Assembly: GCF_021390395.1 (NCBI RefSeq)
Contig: NZ_JAJUWT010000010.1
Coordinates: forward strand, 62,001 to 126,000
DNA: 64,000 nt
Direction of reading: 5' to 3'
Source of the DNA: Saccharothrix sp. S26
GTDB taxonomy: Bacteria; Actinomycetota; Actinomycetes; Mycobacteriales; Pseudonocardiaceae
Shown here: piece by piece, positions 16,038-22,809 of the stretch
Position numbering within the stretch: the first letter of the stretch is position 1
How the letters are laid out: each line of letters starts with the position of its first letter
Translations under genes and position numbers: made by a program
The notes under the pieces: model-generated
Seen by the model: only the letters and a program-made list of their open reading frames with translations
What the model was told of the DNA's origin: nothing
Database searches by the model: none

Positions 16038-16885
16038 ACCCCCGCGCGGTGGCCGTGCGCGCCGGCCTGCGGCGCGGCCGGATCGAGTTCCGCCACACCA
16101 TGACCAACGCGGGCGAGCTGATGGGCTGGCTGTGGCTGCCGGTGGTGGCGCTCATCGTGATGTACGCGTTCGGCGACGGCGCGACCCCCGGCGTCGACTT
16201 CCCGCTGGGCGCGCAGGCCGTGCCCGGCATCCTCGCCATGAACGCCGTCTTCACCGGCCTCGTGGGGCTGGCCATGACCCTCACCCTGGACCGCGAGGAC
16301 GGCACCCTGCTGCGGGCCAGGGCGACACCCCACGGCGTGCTCGCCTACGTCATCGGCAAGGTGCTGGGCAAGGCGGCGATGGCGGTCGCCGTCGTCCTGC
16401 TGGTCCTGCTGCCCGCGATGCTGGTGTTCGACGGCCTCCAACCGGGCCGCCTGTCGACGTGGGTGACGCTGACCTGGGTGCTGCTGCTCGGCCTGCTCGC
16501 CGTCCTGCCGATCGGGGCGATCCTCGGCGCGGTGTCCGGCAACAGCCAGAGCCTCGGCTTCGTCACCCTGCTGCTCATGGCGCTGGTCGCGGTGTCGGGC
16601 GTGTTCTACCCGATCACCGCCCTGCCGGGGTGGCTCCAGTGGCTCGGCCAGGCGTTCCCGCTGTACTGGATGGGCCTCGGCCTGCGGTCGGCGTTGCTGC
16701 CGGACGCACTGGCGGCGGCCGAGGCCGGCGGCTCGTGGCGACCCACCGAGACCGTGCTCGCGCTCGGCGCATCGGCCGTCGTGGGCTTCACCCTGGCCTC
16801 GGTCACCCTGCGTCGCATGGCCCGCCGCGAGTCCGGCTCCTCCGTCGCGGCCCGCCGCGAGCGCGTGGCGCAACGCCTCGACTGA
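16034..16885 (+). CDS. ABC-2 type exporter, permease subunit
   Basis: 283 residues with six hydrophobic helices, an ABC-2 membrane subunit of normal size. The N-terminal amphipathic stretch (AGLRRGRIEFRHTMTN) is followed by helices beginning LWLPVVALIVMYAFG. A loop with LTLDREDGTLLRARATPHGVL is the family's coupling region after helix 2, and FYPITALPGWLQWLGQAFPLYW is the conserved segment before the last helix. Start GTG 16034 overlaps the ATPase stop by 4 bases. It forms the transport channel with the product of 15153-16037. Only 5 bases separate its stop from the stop of the convergent lipoprotein gene. Confidence 0.9.
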   Translation: MNPRAVAVRAGLRRGRIEFRHTMTNAGELMGWLWLPVVALIVMYAFGDGATPGVDFPLGAQAVPGILAMNAVFTGLVGLAMTLTLDREDGTLLRARATPHGVLAYVIGKVLGKAAMAVAVVLLVLLPAMLVFDGLQPGRLSTWVTLTWVLLLGLLAVLPIGAILGAVSGNSQSLGFVTLLLMALVAVSGVFYPITALPGWLQWLGQAFPLYWMGLGLRSALLPDALAAAEAGGSWRPTETVLALGASAVVGFTLASVTLRRMARRESGSSVAARRERVAQRLD

Positions 16886-16890
16886 CCCGC

Positions 16891-17823
16891 TCAGCCGAAC
16901 AACCCGGGCAACTCACCCCGCTGCAACGCCACCAACACCCGACCGACCCGAACGTCCGGCGCGGCCGGCACGAGCACCCGCACCATGCCCGTCTGGTCCG
17001 CGGGCTGCTCGGCCGTCGCGCCGGCGAGCACCTCCACCCAGGGCGCACCCTCCAGGTTGGTGCGCACCAGATCCTTGAGCGCGTTGGGGTTCTCGTCGGG
17101 CACGCACACGACCTCGGTCACCTCACCACCCACCGCGACCCGCACCCCGGCCGCCACCGGCAACCCGCTCCTGGGCTTGCTGATCACCGCCACCGACACC
17201 TCGCCGAGGCAGCGCGCCAGCTCACCGATCATCGGATCGGCGGCCAACGACTTACCCCCGACCGGCTCGGTCACCCACTTCAACGCCTCCGCACCGGTCG
17301 AGTGCGCCACCGACCCCGCCTCCACCCGCACCTGCTGGAACCCGGTCACGATCCCGGCCTGCGCCAACGGCCCGTCCGGGTCGATCTCGCCGTCCTCCCC
17401 GGTCGTCCAAACCCCCGAACCCCCCTTCCGCCCACCGAGCGCCTGAACCTTCCCCTCCACCACCGCCACATCGACATCCATCCGCACCACCGCCACCCAC
17501 GTCGGCGACTGCCCCACCCGCAACGCCGTCGTGGCCTGCGCCGGGTCGAACCCCACCAGCTCCGGCAACACCTGGCTGTGCCCGGCGAGGTCGGAGTACC
17601 CGTACCCCCGCAACCCGGCGAACCGCCGGGCGTCCTGGTCCAGCAACCCCCGCACGGCCGCCACCTCGCCGTACTCCACCAGCAGGGACGACTCGTCAGT
17701 GGCCCGCACACCCGCCAACGCGCCCAGCAACCCGGTCTCGGGCACGCCCTGCGGCACCTCGGCCTCAGCCGTGCACCCCACCAACAGGACCGCGACCAAC
17801 GCCACGCTCGAACGCTTGTTCAC
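16891..17823 (-). CDS. Lipoprotein of unknown function
   Basis: 310 residues beginning at GTG 17823 with a lipoprotein signal: VNKRSSVALVAVLLVGC, where Cys17 follows a LVG lipobox. The mature protein is beta-rich and soluble, with segments such as SSLLVEYGEVAAVRGLLDQDARRFAGL, WVAVVRMDVDVAVV and MIGELARCLGEVSVAVI. Two further cysteines (RCLG and VVCVPDE) could form a disulphide. No enzyme motif is recognised; similar lipoproteins occur in actinomycetes as hypothetical proteins. The frame extends to 17853, but the upstream ATG would put a charged stretch before the signal. It stands alone, with a long upstream region containing a dispersed repeat. Confidence 0.75.
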   Translation of the reverse strand: MNKRSSVALVAVLLVGCTAEAEVPQGVPETGLLGALAGVRATDESSLLVEYGEVAAVRGLLDQDARRFAGLRGYGYSDLAGHSQVLPELVGFDPAQATTALRVGQSPTWVAVVRMDVDVAVVEGKVQALGGRKGGSGVWTTGEDGEIDPDGPLAQAGIVTGFQQVRVEAGSVAHSTGAEALKWVTEPVGGKSLAADPMIGELARCLGEVSVAVISKPRSGLPVAAGVRVAVGGEVTEVVCVPDENPNALKDLVRTNLEGAPWVEVLAGATAEQPADQTGMVRVLVPAAPDVRVGRVLVALQRGELPGLFG

Positions 17824-18030
17824 CGCCCGAATGCTAGGCAACCGACCGCCCACGCACTCCTGTTTTCCACCAAGCCCTCAACCCGCCACTCCCTGCCCAC
17901 GCCTCCTCGCCGCCGGGCCGGCCGTTTTATCCGGCTAACGTGAGAAATGCGGTTCAGGTTGTCAAAGGTTGCATGATTCCCCCTCCCGAGTGACACCCAC
18001 ATCGGACCCGCCACCCCACTGCAAAGGCCC

Positions 18031-18085
18031 GATTCGACATGGGTTCGGCCTGCCTGGAGTGCCCGTACGGGCCCCATGTCGAATC
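18031..18085 (-). repeat. Dispersed palindromic intergenic repeat, copy 1 (55-bp core)
   Basis: Outer arms GATTCGACATGG / CCATGTCGAATC enclose an inner GCCC-GTAC-GGGC hairpin and an ACTCCAGGCAGGCCGAA segment. Read on the minus strand it aligns base for base with copy 2 (21499-21553). The T:A pair of copies 2 and 3 is C:G here, a compensatory change. Similarity continues outside the core (TCCGGCTC on one side, GGGCCT...GGGTCCGATGTGGGTG on the other), so the whole element is about 100 bp. It lies 46 bases downstream of the stop of the gene at 18132-18770. The 308-base gap 17824-18131 holds only this element and presumably the lipoprotein promoter. Confidence 0.9.
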
Positions 18086-18131
18086 GAGCCGGACTGCACC
18101 ACCGAGCCGCCTCAACCCTGAATCTCGACCT

Positions 18132-18770
18132 TCAGATCTCCACCCCGATCTCCTCACCCAACCGCGCTCCACCCACCAACTCCAACTCATCCCCACTCCA
18201 GAACCGCCCCGGGTCGTACCAATTGGCCCGCCGCCCCGCCGGCAGCAACCCCATCGCCTCGTACGTCACCGCCACCACCTCCGCGCAGTACGCCGTCTCC
18301 AACGTCGACCCCGACGGCGACTCCGACGACCGCCGCAAGTTCGGCAACCGCCCGCGCAACCACCTGGTCGCCAACCTCGCCGTCGACGGGAACGGCGTGC
18401 CGTTCAGCCGTGCGACCGTCTTCAGCACCGCGTCGTCCTCCTCCGGCGTCGTCGGCCGGTCGAGTTGGCGCAGCCACGCCCGCTGCCCGTACTTGCGCGC
18501 CCACACCAGCACCGCGTCACGCAGGTCGTGCAACTGCACCCCGCGGTGGTGGGTGCCGGTCCACACGTCCGGCAGGGAACGGCCCAGTTCGGCGTGCCAC
18601 ATCAACGGCGGCAGGTCCTCGATCGCCACGGTCATGCCCACGTGGTTGACCGGGCTGTTCGTGGTGACCCGGATGGCGCGGTCGGCCACCGAGTTGCCGC
18701 GGAACAACCACACGTCACCGGTTCGAGTGAGTTCGACCGCCTCGTCCAGACCGATCTTCGTTCCAGCCAT
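18132..18770 (-). CDS. Permuted papain-like (YiiX/NlpC-P60 superfamily) amidase-type protein
   Basis: 212 residues, no signal peptide. The conserved pieces match circularly permuted papain-like hydrolases: an N-terminal GDVWLFRGNSVADRAIRVTTNS, then the histidine in PVNHVGMTVAI, and near the C-terminus the nucleophile cysteine in ETAYCAEVVAVTYEAMGLL. Cys and His are both present, so the site may be active. Relatives hydrolyse amide or acyl bonds in peptidoglycan or lipids; the substrate here is unknown. ATG 18770 is 17 bases from the divergent small membrane protein gene. A dispersed palindromic repeat follows its stop and may act as terminator. Confidence 0.7.
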   Translation of the reverse strand: MAGTKIGLDEAVELTRTGDVWLFRGNSVADRAIRVTTNSPVNHVGMTVAIEDLPPLMWHAELGRSLPDVWTGTHHRGVQLHDLRDAVLVWARKYGQRAWLRQLDRPTTPEEDDAVLKTVARLNGTPFPSTARLATRWLRGRLPNLRRSSESPSGSTLETAYCAEVVAVTYEAMGLLPAGRRANWYDPGRFWSGDELELVGGARLGEEIGVEI

Positions 18771-18787
18771 CCCGGTAGCCTAGGCAG

Positions 18788-18946
18788 ATGCGCTGGTGGA
18801 AGCTGCTCGGACTGGCCGGTGTCGCGGGTGTCGCGGCGACCGGGGTGGTGATCGCCCGCGCGGAGCGCAAGCGCCGCGCCTACACGCCGGACGAGATCCG
18901 GGAGCGGCTGCACGCACGGGTGAACCAGGACAAGTCGGCCGGGTAG
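18788..18946 (+). CDS. Small single-pass membrane protein (52 aa)
   Basis: ATG 18788 opens a 52-residue frame: MRWWKLLGLAGVAGVAATGVV forms one transmembrane helix, followed by a basic cytoplasmic-type segment (ARAERKRRAYTPDEIRERLHARVNQDKSAG). Trp-rich starts followed by one helix and a charged amphipathic tail are common in short conserved actinomycete membrane proteins. It is divergent from the papain-like gene with a 17-base gap and lies 104 bases before the amidase. No function is assigned. Its coding-like third-position GC and clean helix-plus-tail design support it as a real gene. Confidence 0.6.
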   Translation: MRWWKLLGLAGVAGVAATGVVIARAERKRRAYTPDEIRERLHARVNQDKSAG

Positions 18947-19050
18947 CTCGGCGAGCACGCCGGCACCCTGGTGCCGAAGGCCGGGAACCAGGCAAACCAC
19001 CGACAACCGGCGGGTTGACCGCGACCGGTCCACGGGACTGGGGTACCACC

Positions 19051-20562
19051 ATGCGATTGCGATCCCTGCTCGCCGCCCTGCTGTGCGTGCTCGTCGTCGC
19101 ACCACCGGCCCACGCCCGCACCCGCCCGGTCGAGAACCTCGACGCCGCCACGATCCCGCAGCTGATCCGCCGGCTGGACGCGGGCACCCTCACCTCGGTC
19201 GACCTCACCCGCGCCTACCTGCGTCGCATCGAGGTCGTCGACCGCGCGGTCCGCTCCGTGGTCGTGGTGAACCCCGACGCGCTCGCCCAAGCCGCGGAGA
19301 GCGACCGGCGGCGACGCCAGGCCCGGGCCAAAGGCCCGATGGACGGCATCCCGGTGCTGCTCAAGGACAACATCGACACCACGACCATGGGCAGCACGGC
19401 CGGTTCACGTGCTCTGCGCGTGCCCCCGCGCGACGACGCCGAGCTGGTGCGCCGCCTGCGTGACGCGGGCGCGGTCGTGCTGGGCAAGACGAACCTGTCG
19501 GAGTGGGCGAACTTCCGCTCCACCGCTTCCACGTCCGGGTGGTCCGCGGTGGGCGGGCAGACCCACAACCCGCACGTCCTGGACCGCAACCCGTGCGGCT
19601 CGTCGTCCGGTTCGGGCGCGGCGGTGGCGGCGTCGTTGGCACAGGTCGCCGTCGGCACGGAGACCGACGGCTCGATCGTGTGCCCCGCCGGGCAGAACGG
19701 GGTGGTCGGCCTCAAGCCGACGCTCGGCCGGGTCAGCGGGGACGGCATCGTGCCGATTTCGTCGCGGCAGGACACGGCGGGGCCGATCGCACGGCACGTG
19801 GTCGACGCGGCGATCCTGATGTCGGCGTTGGAGGGCAAGGGCGTGGACTACGCGTCTGAGCTGGGGACCAAGCCCAATGCGCTGAACGGCAAGCGGATCG
19901 GTGTGTGGCGCAAAGCGGGGACCAACGCCGAGGTCGACCGGGTCGTGCAGTCGGCGGTGGACGTGCTGCGGCGCGCCGGTGCGACGGTGGTCGAGGTCGA
20001 GCTGCCGTACCAGGAGCAGGTGGAGGCCGCCGAGTTCCCGGCGTTGATCACGGAGTTCAAGCACGACCTGGAGCGGTACCTGAAGACGCGACCGGGTGCG
20101 CCGCGGTCGTTGGCCGAGCTGATCGCGTTCAACGAGGCCGACCCGGTGGAGCTGGGCGAGTTCGGGCAGGAGCTGTTCCTCGAAGCGGAGAAGGCACCTC
20201 CGGTGACCGACCCGGAGTACGTGGAGCGGCGCCGGACCGCGACCGGGCTGGCCCGCCGTTCGATCGACGAGGTGCTGGCCGAGCACCGGCTGGACGTGAT
20301 CATGGCACCGACGAACGGACCGGCGTGGCGGACCGAGTACGGCAGCGGTGACGCCTACGAGCTGGGGTCCTCGACGCCGGCGGCCGTGTCGGGTCACCCG
20401 AACGTGAGCGTGCCCGCCGGGTTCGCCGGGCCGTTGCCGATCGGGGTGTCGTTCATGGCGGGGCGGTGGGCGGACGCGACCGTGCTGCGGTTCGCCGCCG
20501 CGTTCGAGCAGGCCGCGCACGCGCGTCGCGCGCCGGGGTACCTGCCGTCGCTGCCTTCGTGA
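19051..20562 (+). CDS. Secreted amidase-signature family protein
   Basis: 503 residues with a signal peptide (MRLRSLLAALLCVLVVAPPAHA). The amidase-signature core carries the Ser-cisSer-Lys triad: Lys in IPVLLKDNIDT, then the glycine/serine loop NPCGSSSGSGAAVAAS and the nucleophile Ser in ETDGSIVCPAG. The remaining family elements GLKPTLGRVS and SRQDTAGPIAR follow. Family members hydrolyse amides, including aryl- and peptide amides; the secreted actinomycete forms are of unknown substrate. ATG 19051 starts the signal peptide; the open frame upstream to 18796 overlaps the small membrane protein gene and is not coding. It is followed 34 bases later by a dehydrogenase gene on the same strand. Confidence 0.9.
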   Translation: MRLRSLLAALLCVLVVAPPAHARTRPVENLDAATIPQLIRRLDAGTLTSVDLTRAYLRRIEVVDRAVRSVVVVNPDALAQAAESDRRRRQARAKGPMDGIPVLLKDNIDTTTMGSTAGSRALRVPPRDDAELVRRLRDAGAVVLGKTNLSEWANFRSTASTSGWSAVGGQTHNPHVLDRNPCGSSSGSGAAVAASLAQVAVGTETDGSIVCPAGQNGVVGLKPTLGRVSGDGIVPISSRQDTAGPIARHVVDAAILMSALEGKGVDYASELGTKPNALNGKRIGVWRKAGTNAEVDRVVQSAVDVLRRAGATVVEVELPYQEQVEAAEFPALITEFKHDLERYLKTRPGAPRSLAELIAFNEADPVELGEFGQELFLEAEKAPPVTDPEYVERRRTATGLARRSIDEVLAEHRLDVIMAPTNGPAWRTEYGSGDAYELGSSTPAAVSGHPNVSVPAGFAGPLPIGVSFMAGRWADATVLRFAAAFEQAAHARRAPGYLPSLPS

Positions 20563-20596
20563 TGCGGTTCTCCGGCCGGGGTGCCATGTTGGGCCC

Positions 20597-21505
20597 ATGC
20601 GCGTGGTGGTGTTGGGTACCGGTCTGATGGGCGCCGGCATGGCGCGGAGCCTGCTGCGGTCCAAGGTGGACGTCGTCGTGTGGAACCGCAGCGTGGCCAA
20701 GGCGCGTCCGCTGGCCGACGAGGGCGCGGTGGTCGCCGACGACCCGAAGAGCGCGGTGGTCGGCGCGGACTTCGTGATCACCATGCTGTTCGACGCCGAA
20801 GCGACCGCCGGGGTGATGGCCGAGGCGTTGCCGGCGGTGGAGGACGGCGCGGTGTGGGTGCAGTGCGGCACGGTCGGGTTGGCCGGGGTCGAGCACTTGG
20901 CGGAGCTGGCCGCGACGCACCGGGTGCCGTTCGTCGACGCGCCCGTGCTCGGGACTCGTGCGCCGGCGGAGCAGGGGAAGCTGACCGTGCTCGCGGCCGG
21001 GCCGGTCGAGCTGCGGGAGGTCGTGGCCCCGGTGTTCGACGCGATCGCGCTGCGGACCGTGTGGGCGGGTGAGCGGGCGGGGGACGGGCAGCGGTTGAAG
21101 CTGGCGGCCAACTCGTGGGTCTTGTCGATCACGGCGGCGACGGCGCAGGCGGTGGTGTTGACGCGGGGGTTGGGGTTGGACCCGGACGCGTTCCTCGAGG
21201 TGATCGCGGGTGGGCCGGTGGACAGCACGTACGCGCAGGTGAAGGGGCGGGCGATGATCGACGGCGAGTTCTCGCCGTCGTTCGGGGTGGACGGGGCGGT
21301 CAAGGACAGCGAGTTGATCTTGGCGGCGATGGGGGTGGCGGGGGTGGACGATCGGTTGATGCGGGTGATGAACGAGCAGTACCGGGTGGCGGCGGAGCGG
21401 GTAGGGGTGGGGGCGGACATGGCGGCGGTGGTGGCGGCGTTCGGGGTTGGCTCGGGGGTTGGTGGGGTTGAGGGCGGCTCGGTGGGCAAGTCCGGCTCGA
21501 TTTGA
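20597..21505 (+). CDS. NAD(P)-dependent 3-hydroxyisobutyrate dehydrogenase-like oxidoreductase
   Basis: 302 residues. The N-terminal Rossmann motif is VVVLGTGLMGAGMARSLL, followed by VVVWNRSVAKARPLADEGA (the WNR pattern marks NADP-type members) and the substrate segment FVDAPVLGTRAPAEQGKL. The catalytic lysine lies in RLKLAANSWVLSITAATAQAVVL. The family oxidises beta-hydroxyacids or reduces imines; both are possible. The last 45 residues are very Gly/Val-rich, and the final codons (SGSI-stop) come from a dispersed palindromic repeat whose CGATTTGA supplies the stop. The original end of the gene may thus have been replaced by insertion of the repeat. Confidence 0.85.
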   Translation: MRVVVLGTGLMGAGMARSLLRSKVDVVVWNRSVAKARPLADEGAVVADDPKSAVVGADFVITMLFDAEATAGVMAEALPAVEDGAVWVQCGTVGLAGVEHLAELAATHRVPFVDAPVLGTRAPAEQGKLTVLAAGPVELREVVAPVFDAIALRTVWAGERAGDGQRLKLAANSWVLSITAATAQAVVLTRGLGLDPDAFLEVIAGGPVDSTYAQVKGRAMIDGEFSPSFGVDGAVKDSELILAAMGVAGVDDRLMRVMNEQYRVAAERVGVGADMAAVVAAFGVGSGVGGVEGGSVGKSGSI

Positions 21506-21553
21506 CATGGGGCCCGTACGGGCACTCCAGGCTGGTCGAAGCCATGTCAAATC
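21499..21553 (+). repeat. Dispersed palindromic intergenic repeat, copy 2 (55-bp core)
   Basis: Arms GATTTGACATGG / CCATGTCAAATC with the inner GCCC-GTAC-GGGC hairpin. The TGA stop of the dehydrogenase gene (21503-21505) lies inside the left arm. Flanking similarity to the other copies continues to about 21589 (GGGCCTCGGTGGG, then GCGGGTCCGATGGGGGTG). It could act as the terminator of this gene. Confidence 0.9.
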
Positions 21554-21666
21554 GGGCCTCGGTGGGTGCGCTGCGGGTCCGATGGGGGTGAGATTCGGGA
21601 TCCGTGTGGAGGGTCGGTGGGGTGGTGGTCGGGGGAGGTGGGAGATAGCTTCGGATCGGGTACCAG

Positions 21667-22230
21667 GTGGTGACGGTGCCGGGTGGTGGAGGTGGCGGTG
21701 TGGGGTCGGGTGGGTTGATCGCGGCGGCGGCGTTGGTTGGGGTGGTGGCGGTTGCCGGTGGGGGGTTCGCCGGTGCTGAGGGGCCCGATGAGATGTGGCG
21801 GGAGCGGGGGCTTCGGGTGGTCGATCGAGCGGTTCGGGGGGATGCGGAGTGCGCTTCGCACTCGTTCGGGCAGGTGCAGGAGTTGTTGAGGGCGGTGCCG
21901 TGTGTCGCGCTCGAGCGGATGATCTTCACCGTCACCGATGACAGGGGTGGTACGGCGGTGGTGTTCGTGGCTTGGGTGGAGTTCGACGACCGGGAGAAGG
22001 CGCGGGGGTTCAAGAAGGTCGAGGACGTGCACGGGACTGGGGACATCGTGCCGTTGTCGGGCTCGTTGGTGCAGGTCAAGGATGTTCCGTTCACGGCGCT
22101 CAACTACGACTCGGACGTGGTCGACGGGGTGACCGTGGTGATCGCCGAGGCCGAGAACGTGGCCGGTGGGTTCACGGCCGAGTACCTGGACGACATCGCC
22201 TCCATCGCGGTCCGGACGCCGAGGCCCTGA
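21667..22230 (+). CDS. Hypothetical membrane-anchored protein
   Basis: 187 residues from GTG 21667, although tandem GTGs make the start uncertain. A glycine-rich beginning leads into one hydrophobic helix (LIAAAALVGVVAVAGGGFAG), then an extracytoplasmic domain with two cysteines (AECASHSFGQ and AVPCVALERM) that may pair. Later strands (IFTVTDDRGGTAVVFVAWVEF, GVTVVIAEAENVAGG) suggest a compact alpha/beta fold. It is not recognised as any characterised family. The G-rich + strand of this stretch continues the composition of the preceding gene. A hairpin at 22232-22278 follows the stop. Confidence 0.6.
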   Translation: MVTVPGGGGGGVGSGGLIAAAALVGVVAVAGGGFAGAEGPDEMWRERGLRVVDRAVRGDAECASHSFGQVQELLRAVPCVALERMIFTVTDDRGGTAVVFVAWVEFDDREKARGFKKVEDVHGTGDIVPLSGSLVQVKDVPFTALNYDSDVVDGVTVVIAEAENVAGGFTAEYLDDIASIAVRTPRP

Positions 22231-22231
22231 C

Positions 22232-22278
22232 GGGTAATCCGAACGGCCGGGTTTCGGAACGCCACGTTCGGGCTACCC
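22232..22278 (+). terminator. Hairpin after the hypothetical membrane protein gene
   Basis: GGGTAATCCGAAC and GTTCGGGCTACCC pair with two mismatches around a 21-base loop, beginning 2 bases after the stop at 22230. It has no U-run, as usual in actinomycetes. Confidence 0.5.
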
Positions 22279-22339
22279 CGGATCGCGCCGAGTGATCGGC
22301 ACGGACCAGGTACTTCGGGGGCGGGGACGGTGGTGCGTG

Positions 22340-22696
22340 ATGGACTGGGACTTCGATGACGACAGCGCGGTACGTGCGCTGCTGACCTACGTGTCGGACG
22401 TGACGCGGGCGCTCGGGCTCAGCGGGGAGTGCTCCTGCGTGCAGTCCGACGGCTCCCGGTTGGGTGCCTACTTGGCGCTCGACGGTCACCTGCCCGGGTT
22501 CCCCGATCGTGACGTGGCGTTGCTCTGGGACGAGGCCCGCGGGTGGTCGGTGGCGGTGGAGAGCGACAGTTCGGAGCCGCCGTTCGTGTTGGCCAGGTTG
22601 CGTGGGCCGGCTCGACCCGAGCCCGCCGCGGTGGCGGGGTGGGTGGATCAGCTCCGCCTGCTGCACGACGACCGCGAGTTGCTCGCGGCCAGCTAG
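22340..22696 (+). CDS. DUF6292-like small protein
   Basis: 118 residues, cytosolic. ATG 22340 is preferred to the upstream frame opening at 22292 because coding-like sequence begins there (MDWDFDDDSAVRALLTYVSDV) after a G-rich ribosome site. The core AYLALDGHLPGFPDRDVALLWDEARGWSVAVE resembles the DUF6292 family, which is common in Pseudonocardiaceae and often sits near regulators; it has no known biochemical role. It is followed by a strong hairpin and then by the AfsR-like regulator on the same strand. Confidence 0.65.
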   Translation: MDWDFDDDSAVRALLTYVSDVTRALGLSGECSCVQSDGSRLGAYLALDGHLPGFPDRDVALLWDEARGWSVAVESDSSEPPFVLARLRGPARPEPAAVAGWVDQLRLLHDDRELLAAS

Positions 22697-22731
22697 ATCA
22701 CCGTGGGTGAAGAGATAGTCACAGTCTGACA

Positions 22732-22770
22732 CCGTCCGGCTGTCCGGGACACGTCCGGACAGCCGGACGG
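22732..22770 (+). terminator. Strong hairpin between the DUF6292-like gene and the AfsR-like gene
   Basis: Perfect 16-bp arms (CCGTCCGGCTGTCCGG and its complement) with a 7-base loop, 35 bases after the stop at 22696 and 39 bases before ATG 22810. It most likely terminates the upstream gene; because of its position it could also be an operator for the regulator. Confidence 0.7.
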
Positions 22771-22809
22771 CCTGTTTCCGGGCCTGGTGGGTGGTTGGTT
22801 TCAGCCGTC

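Noticed and set aside
19405..21525. Very long open frames on the strand opposite real genes (for example 706 codons here, 668 at 33303-35309, 791 at 37457-39832, 993 at 22801-25782)
   Set aside because: High third-position GC keeps antisense frames open. Their translations are Arg/Pro/Ala/His-rich without motifs, while the opposite strand encodes clear families.
21447..21779. Possible conserved small peptide (starting MGPVRALQAG) encoded by the dispersed repeats
   Set aside because: The frames opened by each copy end at different lengths and continue into unrelated flanks. The sequence is constrained by palindromy rather than by codons.
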